The position numbers were made by a program, and so were the translations under genes. Shown here piece after piece: positions 1-5,351 of a DNA stretch of 7,364 bases. Location: contig CAZIVE010000127.1 of assembly GCA_964542435.1 (NCBI GenBank), positions 1-7,364 on the forward strand, in the 5' to 3' direction. The notes under the pieces are model-generated. The model had not been told where the DNA came from. It worked only from the letters and a program-made list of their open reading frames with translations, and searched no databases. Position 1 is the first letter of the stretch. Each line of letters opens with the position of its first letter. The DNA comes from CAZIVE01 sp964542435. Lineage in GTDB: Bacteria; Bacteroidota; Bacteroidia; Bacteroidales; Tannerellaceae.

Positions 1-177
1 GACAACGAAGAAAAAGAAGCCACCATAGAAAAATAGTTCCCAAAAGAGGGACCGTTTTCTCTCATTTTTTCCACATATTCACGGGATTGCGCCTTTTCCA
101 ACTTCGCTTTCGGTTTGATGCCGGAGGCTTACATTTTTGTCTGCCAACAGAAACGACTTTGCTGGTGTGTATTTCAT
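1..177 (-). other. Left-edge coding traces, unresolved (possible frameshifted or partial gene)
   Basis: On the minus strand an ATG at 177-175 opens a 32-codon frame (begins MKYTPAKSFLLADKN) that stops at 79-81. A second minus frame is open from about 138 to the window edge, contains ATG at 65-63 (begins MRENGPSFGNYFSMVASF) and looks protein-like. A single frameshift between 79 and 138 would join the two, and a TAnnTTTG match at 201-208 lies 23 bases upstream of the first ATG. This could be the start of a broken or short gene running left. The competing reading is on the plus strand: frame 1 gives a charged tail DNEEKEATIEK and a TAG at 34-36, followed by a weak hairpin (45-62) and six T (65-70), as expected for the end of a gene entering from the left. 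I recognise neither product and cannot choose between them. Confidence 0.25.
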
Positions 178-200
178 ATAAATTTACTCTTGCAAAATTT

Positions 201-208
201 CAAAATTA
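201..208 (-). promoter_or_regulatory. Possible Bacteroidetes -7 element, minus strand
   Basis: Read on the minus strand the bases are TAATTTTG, an exact match to the Bacteroidetes -7 consensus TAnnTTTG. It would start transcription near 194, about 17 bases before the ATG at 177. I see no good -33 TTTG at the expected distance, and the surrounding sequence is AT-rich, so a chance match is possible. Confidence 0.3.
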
Positions 209-445
209 TGTCTTCTTATTTTATATATCTCGAGATAGTCAGAACAAGCCTTTCGAGACTTATTGAAGAGCCACGCAGATAAAAACAAAGGAAAAGAATG
301 CGCGGAAAAGGTCGAACGATGTTGATCGCCGTTTGATTCAAAAGGAGAAATGCCACAAAGAGGACGATCCAGAAGAAAGGCGAAAAAAATGTCATCACGA
401 TATATTGCGCCCTTTTCTGTTAAAAAGAAAAGGAAGATCCTTTCA
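209..445. other. Intergenic region with no convincing gene
   Basis: This AT-rich stretch has no convincing protein-coding gene; minus-strand frames of 60 and 89 codons overlap one another and look like composition artefacts. It contains a 12-bp perfect palindrome, TATCTCGAGATA, at 226-237, with TCGAGA repeated directly at 253-258. It also has an 8-bp inverted repeat (CCTTTTCT at 411-418, AGAAAAGG at 426-433) that overlaps a second one (AAAGGA at 429-434, TCCTTT at 438-443). A 35-codon, very basic plus-strand frame at 350-457 begins just after GGAG and is discussed as a finding. The plus strand is purine-rich from about 265 to 435. Confidence 0.6.
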
Positions 446-479
446 AATGTCACATGACCGATAAAAAAGAATACTTTTG
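446..479 (+). promoter_or_regulatory. Promoter of the B12-riboswitch operon
   Basis: TACTTTTG at 472-479 matches the Bacteroidetes -7 consensus TAnnTTTG exactly. AATG at 446-449 is a weak -33 element (consensus TTTG), 22 bases upstream. The predicted start, about 483-487, coincides with the 5' strand of the riboswitch P1 helix at 483, so the two signals support each other: the transcript would begin essentially at the aptamer. Confidence 0.65.
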
Positions 480-482
480 CAG

Positions 483-669
483 TGTTTTTGGTGAAGCAAG
501 GATATTCTGTCCTTGTTTAAAAGGGAATCCGGTTAAAATCCGGAGCAGGACCCCGCTACTGTAAGGTTCGGTTTCGCGAGAAACTTTTAAGATCTACATG
601 CCACTGTTTCCTATGGATGGAAATGGGAAGGTATCTTTCAGAACCAAGTCAGGAAACCTGCCAAGAACA
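483..669 (+). promoter_or_regulatory. Cobalamin (adenosylcobalamin-family) riboswitch
   Basis: The hallmark blocks occur in order. AAAGGGAATCC (520-530) leads into the P3 hairpin TCCGG/CCGGA (528-532 with 540-544). GAGCAGGACCCCGCTACTGTAA (about 543-564) is the conserved core. GCCACTG (600-606) and GGGAAGG (625-631) flank an extended arm whose stem is TTTCC/GGAAA (607-611 with 619-623), loop TATGGAT. The B12 box AAGTCAGGAAACCTGCC lies at 646-662. P1 closes the structure: 483-491 pairs with 661-669 over nine positions with one G-U pair. Other helices are CAAGGA/TCCTTG (497-502 with 509-514), GTTTC-GCGA-GAAAC (571-584, a GNRA tetraloop) and AAGAT/ATCTT (589-593 with 633-637). Family knowledge: such aptamers reduce expression of downstream transport genes when cobalamin is bound. 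The expression platform is not obvious; no T-tract terminator precedes the ATG at 730, so control of translation is more likely. Confidence 0.95.
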
Positions 670-729
670 TGATAGGTAACATTTGCTTTCGGGGCAAGAG
701 CATTATTTATTTATTTATTTTCATCACTT
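670..729 (+). promoter_or_regulatory. Riboswitch expression platform / leader with ATTT repeat
   Basis: Sixty bases link the aptamer to the receptor start codon. A weak hairpin (TTGC 683-686 with GCAA 694-697, extendable by two G-U pairs) is followed by four tandem ATTT units (705-720). There is no Shine-Dalgarno sequence, which is normal for Bacteroidetes, where AT-rich unstructured leaders aid initiation. No strong complement to the L5 loop TATGGAT (612-618) is present, so a kissing-loop switch as in E. coli btuB is not evident; ATTTAT within the repeat could pair with it only through G-U pairs. Confidence 0.4.
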
Positions 730-2997
730 ATGAAAACAAAACTTTTTACACTGGGCATATTATGCCTTGGGGTAAACAGCGTCTTTGGACAAGATGTAGC
801 CAAAGACACCGTGTCGCTGGATGAAGTAGTTGTCACCAGCCAGTATGTGAAACCGACGGAAGTCAGTAAGTTATCCGTGCCCTTATCCAAAGCACCCTTG
901 TCCGTATCGAGAGTCTCCGCACTTGAGATGTCTGATCTGTCATTGAACTCTCTGATAGATGTAGCGAAAAATGCCACAGGTATTCGTCCGAACAACACAT
1001 ACGGCGGATTCCAGTCATTTACTATTCGTGGGTTCAACACATTTGTAGTAATTACAGACGGAATTCGTGACGAACGTCACAATCTGTATGCCTCAGCTCC
1101 GAACACAACGCTTGCTTCCATAGAAAGCGTAGAGATCCTTAAGGGTGCTGCATCCGTCATGTATGGTCATTCTGCTTTAGGCGGAGTCATCTGCTTGAAC
1201 CACAAACAGCCAAGTCCTATCACAAGCGTCAATACCAAAATGAGTATCGGTAGTTGGGGCCGCTATTCCATCCAAGGTGGAGCAAGTGGGAATATTGCAA
1301 AAGGTATCGACTTTCGCACAGACTTTTCTATGGACGGTGGTGATGGATGGAGACACACCAACAACCGCGCATACAACGCCTATTTCGCTCTGAACTTCTC
1401 ATTGAGTCCGCTGGATAAGATGAACTTCTCAGTTAGTGCTAAAGATGATCATTATGGCACGGACACTGGACAACCTCACGTGGATAAGAACATTTACGAC
1501 GATTTGGGGGAAATAGTATATCAGCCAGGAGATCTGCCCACAGGATTCACGCGTCGGACCCGTTACAATGATCCTCTTGACCAATTAAAGGACAAAGATC
1601 TGACGATTGCCGCAAAATGGACACATCAGTTCCACAATCCCGATTGGAATCTGATGGATTATATCTCCTATTATTATGACGATCTGGATTATTACGCCTC
1701 TGAGAAGCTTACCTATCTCACATCCTCGAAGCCCATCTACAATAACTATTATATGAACGGGAAAGACAAGACCTATATATGCCTTGATTCGTTAAAACGT
1801 GTAGGATATAAATTCGCATACAAAGTGAGTCTCATGGAAAATCAACTCGAACTGAGGGGGAAAGCAGCAACAGGATCCATAAAGCACAATCTTCTCGCTG
1901 GATATGCATTCACATCTTTATATACGCCTCGATACTCGGCCAACTACAACTCCGATGCTACGGGCAGCGGCAAGAACTCACATGTTTCCGTGGTCAATCC
2001 GACATTGAACCAGGGAAATATAGACCTTCCTTTCTCCAAGAAAAATCTGGCGTGGGAATATGATCACGGCATCTATGCGCAGGATTATCTAAACCTAACA
2101 AACAAATTTTCAGCACTGCTCAGCCTACGCTACGACAGATATAACCGCACCTATCAGCAGACCTACACAAAAAACAAAGAGGTGACTTCAAAAGATGAGA
2201 AGTCACATACACACAACGATGCCGTAACGTATCGTTTCAGTCTGCTTTACCAGTTTAACAAAGCCATCAACGTTTATGCTTCGACGAGCAATTACTTCAA
2301 GCCGACACGTACGGTGGCTTCTCCAGGATATGTTTATATCGGCAGCGATGGAAAGGTGATAGAAGCCAGTGGTAAAAACGTTTTCAAACCCGAACGCGGT
2401 TATCAATATGAAGGCGGTTCGCACATATCATTCTCCGATAAGTTCAATGCCAACATTGCCGGATTCTATATTCTCAAAGAAAATATGGTGCAGAGTCTTG
2501 GGACGAAAGACGGACAGACCATCTCCGGACAGGTTGGGAAAGCAGACTCAAAAGGTTTGGAGGCGGATATCGATTATCGTCCGTGGAGACAATTCCATAT
2601 CGAAGGCGGCTACACATATACAATCGCTAAACTCAAGGATTATGCCAAGAACGATTATGCAGAGAATACGCAAGCCGGCAATTATCTGAACCTTGTCCCC
2701 AAAAACATGGCTTACGGCTGGGCTTTTTATGATTTTCAGCATTGTCTGAAAGGGATGAGAATCGGTGCAGGCTTCAACTATTCGGATAAAGCCTATGTAA
2801 ACACGGCCAACACGCTTCAGTTCGATGCATATACTGTGGCAAATGCCATGGCAGGATACGCCTTCAAGCATTGGAAGCTTCAGATGAACGTCAATAATAT
2901 ATTCGACAAGACCTATTATATGACTTCCGTGAATACCATTGGCTTTATCCCGGAAGAAGGCAGGAATGTGAGATTTACAGTTTCCTTTGATCTATAA
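730..2997 (+). CDS. TonB-dependent outer-membrane receptor, ferric-siderophore type, under B12 control
   Basis: A 755-residue outer-membrane, TonB-energised receptor. A signal peptide covers residues 1-20 (cleavage predicted between G20 and Q21), then a TonB box around 26-36 (DTVSLDEVVVT). The plug spans about 50-160 and shows family marks: PLSVSRVSALEM (56-67), FTIRGF (97-102), TDGIRDER (109-116) and IESVEILKGAASVMYG (131-146). The rest is a Tyr-rich barrel with FKPERG at 552-557 and a C-terminal strand ending RFTVSFDL. The plug resembles siderophore receptors (FhuA/FoxA/FpvA type, TIGR01783-like) more than classical BtuB, and there is no carboxypeptidase-like N-terminal extension. Length is normal for the family. 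The upstream cobalamin riboswitch implies repression by B12, so the cargo is probably a corrinoid, a corrinoid precursor or a cobalt complex; that is inference. The next gene begins one base after the stop. The ATG at 730 is chosen because the signal peptide starts there. Confidence 0.95.
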   Translation: MKTKLFTLGILCLGVNSVFGQDVAKDTVSLDEVVVTSQYVKPTEVSKLSVPLSKAPLSVSRVSALEMSDLSLNSLIDVAKNATGIRPNNTYGGFQSFTIRGFNTFVVITDGIRDERHNLYASAPNTTLASIESVEILKGAASVMYGHSALGGVICLNHKQPSPITSVNTKMSIGSWGRYSIQGGASGNIAKGIDFRTDFSMDGGDGWRHTNNRAYNAYFALNFSLSPLDKMNFSVSAKDDHYGTDTGQPHVDKNIYDDLGEIVYQPGDLPTGFTRRTRYNDPLDQLKDKDLTIAAKWTHQFHNPDWNLMDYISYYYDDLDYYASEKLTYLTSSKPIYNNYYMNGKDKTYICLDSLKRVGYKFAYKVSLMENQLELRGKAATGSIKHNLLAGYAFTSLYTPRYSANYNSDATGSGKNSHVSVVNPTLNQGNIDLPFSKKNLAWEYDHGIYAQDYLNLTNKFSALLSLRYDRYNRTYQQTYTKNKEVTSKDEKSHTHNDAVTYRFSLLYQFNKAINVYASTSNYFKPTRTVASPGYVYIGSDGKVIEASGKNVFKPERGYQYEGGSHISFSDKFNANIAGFYILKENMVQSLGTKDGQTISGQVGKADSKGLEADIDYRPWRQFHIEGGYTYTIAKLKDYAKNDYAENTQAGNYLNLVPKNMAYGWAFYDFQHCLKGMRIGAGFNYSDKAYVNTANTLQFDAYTVANAMAGYAFKHWKLQMNVNNIFDKTYYMTSVNTIGFIPEEGRNVRFTVSFDL

Positions 2998-2998
2998 A

Positions 2999-4444
2999 AT
3001 GAAGGCAACTCTTTTCATCAAAACACACAGAATACTGGGGCTCTGCTTCAGTGTTCTGTTCCTGATGTGGTTTCTGAGCGGGTTCGTCATGATGTTTCAT
3101 ACTTATCCACAGGTAAAAGACAAGCAAAAGCTGGAACATTATCAATTTGCTGACACTTCAGTTCTGTCTATCTTCCAAATGGTTGAATCTCTTCCAATTC
3201 CGAAAGATTCGATAACTGGCATCTCTTTTTACAAACGGGCAGGGACAAATATTCTGAAAATATCCGACGCCTCTAACGATTACTTCTTCAATGCCGAAAA
3301 CGGAGAAAGACTCAACGGCTTCTCAAAAGAGCAGCTTCAGAGAATCGCCGAAGGTTGGAATGAAGGAAATGTTGTGTTAAAAGATTCGCTTTCGGCAATT
3401 GACGTATGGCTGATCGGAGTATATCCTTTCCGTGATTATCCTGTTTACCATTATGTATTTGCGGGAAAAGACAAAGCCGAACTTTACCTTTCCTCCCGAA
3501 CGGGTGAAGCTTTGCAGTACACCACTAGAGCTTCTCGTTTCTGGGCTTGGGTAGGAGCTATACCTCATTGGATTTATATCAAACAGTTCCGAGCACATGG
3601 ACGCCAGCCTTGGACGAATATCGTGATGTGGATCTCTGGAATAGGAACGCTTATGGTACTTTCCGGCTTGATTGTGGGCATTCGATCGTTTTTTATAGCA
3701 AGAAGAATGAAACGGAGAGGTTGTCCATACACCAAATCGCTGTTCCGATGGCATCATATCTTCGGACTATTTTTTGGTCTGTTCGTTCTTACTTGGATAT
3801 TCAGCGGGTTCATGTCAATGACAAAGGTTCCTCAATGGCTTTCCAAAGTACATGTTCAAAGAGATGTTGCCAAAGAGATTAACGGAGAATATCTTCAACT
3901 GGATTCTTTTAAGCTGGATTACAAATACATTCTATTTGATCACCCTGCTAAAAGGATAACCTGGATGTCTATGGACGGTCACCCGATGTATAAAATAGAG
4001 TCTGACAACGACACCTGTTTAATAGATGCATCATCTTTGACTATCAGAAAATACAATATTGACGAGAAGTTCTGCAAAAACATGGTTCGTCATATCAGGC
4101 AGGACCAGGCAGCCGTTGGAATTAAGCTGATGAATACATACGATAACTATTATCTCAACTTTAAGCAGCCTCTTCCTCTTCCGGTATATAAGATAAAGGT
4201 CGATGATTCCGATGGCAGTTGTTATTACATCAATCCGAAAGACGGTTCGTTCAGGTATTATAATCACAATACGCGTTGCCGCGTCTGGTTATATAGAGTA
4301 TTACATTCGTTCAACTGTACCCTTTTCATCCATCATCCATTCTTTAAAACGGTGATGATGTTAATCCTTCTGACTGGTGGAACGATTGTTTCCTTAACAG
4401 GCGTTTTTCTAACGATTCGATATATCAGAAGAAAATTGAAGTGA
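2999..4444 (+). CDS. PepSY-associated four-helix membrane protein, probable periplasmic siderophore/corrinoid reductase (FoxB/PiuB-like)
   Basis: A 481-residue inner-membrane protein with helices at about 11-33, 207-232, 253-274 and 451-473 and two large extracytoplasmic loops (about 34-205 and 275-448), the PepSY_TM layout. The halves are duplicated: H10 and H252 each start a helix carrying the pattern H-x-I-x-G-L-x-F, a Trp 14 residues after the His, and SGF. H190 (PHW) and H436 (LHS) each precede the second helix of their half by about 20 residues. Such paired histidines fit haem b ligands. FoxB of Pseudomonas aeruginosa, a member of this group, is a haem-binding reductase of ferric siderophores. 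The function here is therefore inferred to be reduction of the metal complex imported by the receptor. The ATG at 2999 follows the receptor stop by one base, so translational coupling and shared B12 control are expected. A TTG at 2987 in the same frame would overlap the receptor and is less likely. Confidence 0.85.
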   Translation: MKATLFIKTHRILGLCFSVLFLMWFLSGFVMMFHTYPQVKDKQKLEHYQFADTSVLSIFQMVESLPIPKDSITGISFYKRAGTNILKISDASNDYFFNAENGERLNGFSKEQLQRIAEGWNEGNVVLKDSLSAIDVWLIGVYPFRDYPVYHYVFAGKDKAELYLSSRTGEALQYTTRASRFWAWVGAIPHWIYIKQFRAHGRQPWTNIVMWISGIGTLMVLSGLIVGIRSFFIARRMKRRGCPYTKSLFRWHHIFGLFFGLFVLTWIFSGFMSMTKVPQWLSKVHVQRDVAKEINGEYLQLDSFKLDYKYILFDHPAKRITWMSMDGHPMYKIESDNDTCLIDASSLTIRKYNIDEKFCKNMVRHIRQDQAAVGIKLMNTYDNYYLNFKQPLPLPVYKIKVDDSDGSCYYINPKDGSFRYYNHNTRCRVWLYRVLHSFNCTLFIHHPFFKTVMMLILLTGGTIVSLTGVFLTIRYIRRKLK

Positions 4445-4452
4445 AAAAGCAC

Positions 4453-4485
4453 AAGTCCCGATCGTTTTTATTGCGTTCGGGACTT
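4453..4485. terminator. Bidirectional intrinsic terminator between convergent genes
   Basis: AAGTCCCGA (4453-4461) and TCGGGACTT (4477-4485) form a perfect 9-bp stem. On the plus strand the stem runs into TTTGTTATAT. On the minus strand it is followed shortly by CTTTTTC (from the A-run at 4444-4448). It lies 8 bases after the PepSY gene and 17 bases after the phosphatase stop, so it can serve both. Confidence 0.85.
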
Positions 4486-4502
4486 TGTTATATCCTTCAG
4501 TT

Positions 4503-5267
4503 TCAGAAACGCAAAGCGAATTGCACACCATTCACATTGCCCACCATCGGCGCGAGATAAAGACGATCGGCTAAAGAGGGATTGGCGTGGCGTGCTATGG
4601 CATCTTTGATGGGAAAATAGATCTGATAAGCCAATTCTGCAGAGAGAATGCCGAAACCGGCGCCTGCCACGACGTCGCAAGCCCAGTGACGATTGTTGTA
4701 CAGACGCGATCCTGCCACAAACAATCCGACTGCGTAACCGGAACAAGCGAGGAACATATTGGTGTCTTTAAATTCTTTAAAGGCGATGTGCGCGCCGAGA
4801 AAGACATTCGCTGTGTGTCCCGAAGGGAAGGAATAGGGCGATCCGTCGGGCCGCGTCTCGTTGATCTGATTCTTGAGGAAATGGGTCATGCCCGCATTCA
4901 GACCCTCGGCAATGGCTGTGACAAAGAACTGATCCACCACGGAATGCTTCTCCTTACCGACCAGATCGCAGGCGAAAACCCAGCCCAGCATTCCCCACTC
5001 CAGATAATTATCGACATGGATCTGCTTCACCGAATCGCGACGCGAAAAGAGATGGTAGTCGTGCATCCCGTCGATAGCCAAACCTGCAACGCCGACTCCG
5101 ATGAGAGAAGCTGGAAGAATGTATCGGCTCGGGCAAAAATCATAATGCTCCAGCTGAATAGCTTTCTGGGAAAGAGAATCAGATGCGGCCACATGCTCCT
5201 GCGCTCTCAGTGGAGCGAGAACGAAGGAGAAAAGAAGCAGATATATCCATATAGAGGTGCGATTCAT
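4503..5267 (-). CDS. Secreted/membrane PAP2-family acid phosphatase
   Basis: A 254-residue phosphatidic-acid-phosphatase type 2 (vanadium-haloperoxidase superfamily) protein. All three active-site motifs are complete: K132-x6-R139-P140, P148-S149-G150-H151, and S187-R188-x5-H194-x3-D198. H194 is the expected nucleophile and H151 the acid. An N-terminal hydrophobic segment ending APLRAQ (cleavage near 22) is a signal peptide, and further hydrophobic stretches at about 50-65, 173-186 and 198-214 fit membrane helices, so catalysis should be periplasmic. Family members dephosphorylate lipid A (LpxE/LpxF), undecaprenyl pyrophosphate or phosphatidyl lipids; the sequence does not tell which. The C-terminus, NVNGVQFALRF, is odd: alternating residues ending in Phe, like an outer-membrane beta-strand. 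The gene is monocistronic, convergent with the PepSY gene and divergent from cysS. The ATG at 5267 is the natural start because the signal peptide begins there. Confidence 0.9.
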   Translation of the reverse strand: MNRTSIWIYLLLFSFVLAPLRAQEHVAASDSLSQKAIQLEHYDFCPSRYILPASLIGVGVAGLAIDGMHDYHLFSRRDSVKQIHVDNYLEWGMLGWVFACDLVGKEKHSVVDQFFVTAIAEGLNAGMTHFLKNQINETRPDGSPYSFPSGHTANVFLGAHIAFKEFKDTNMFLACSGYAVGLFVAGSRLYNNRHWACDVVAGAGFGILSAELAYQIYFPIKDAIARHANPSLADRLYLAPMVGNVNGVQFALRF

Positions 5268-5296
5268 TTCAAATGTTTATCATAGGATGTTGATGG

Positions 5297-5304
5297 CAAA
5301 GGTA
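5297..5304 (-). promoter_or_regulatory. -7 element for the PAP2 phosphatase gene
   Basis: On the minus strand these bases read TACCTTTG, an exact match to TAnnTTTG, 29 bases upstream of the phosphatase ATG. The predicted start is near 5290, giving a leader of about 23 bases. No clear -33 TTTG is seen. Confidence 0.55.
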
Positions 5305-5318
5305 TGGATTTTTATGTG

Positions 5319-5326
5319 TATTTTTG
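5319..5326 (+). promoter_or_regulatory. -7 element for cysS
   Basis: TATTTTTG matches TAnnTTTG exactly. Transcription would begin near 5333, which places the cysS ATG at 5352 about 19 bases downstream. Upstream in-frame starts at 5304 and 5337 would then lie before, or almost at, the transcript 5' end. The -33 element is weak. Confidence 0.5.
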
Positions 5327-5351
5327 TGCTCGACTAATGGAAAGACAATAT

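Noticed and set aside
185..192. TACTCTTG as a plus-strand -7 box
   Set aside because: One mismatch to TAnnTTTG and no gene or RNA that it would serve.
3..263. Plus-strand frame 3 open from the left edge to a stop near 261
   Set aside because: The translation is rich in Phe, Cys and His with no domain-like pattern and crosses AT-rich promoter-like sequence; most likely a chance open frame.
184..453. Minus-strand frames of 89 and 60 codons (the latter hydrophobic, like a small membrane protein)
   Set aside because: They overlap one another in different frames, lie on the pyrimidine-rich strand where Phe/Leu codons arise by composition, and overlap the promoter region of the operon; no ribosome site or recognisable similarity.
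2987..2998. TTG start for the PepSY protein at 2987
   Set aside because: It would overlap the receptor's end and add four residues; the ATG at 2999 directly after the stop fits better with the usual N-terminus starting just before the first helix.
4587..5285. 232-codon plus-strand frame opposite the phosphatase
   Set aside because: The minus strand carries all three PAP2 motifs and a signal peptide; the plus frame has no recognisable features.
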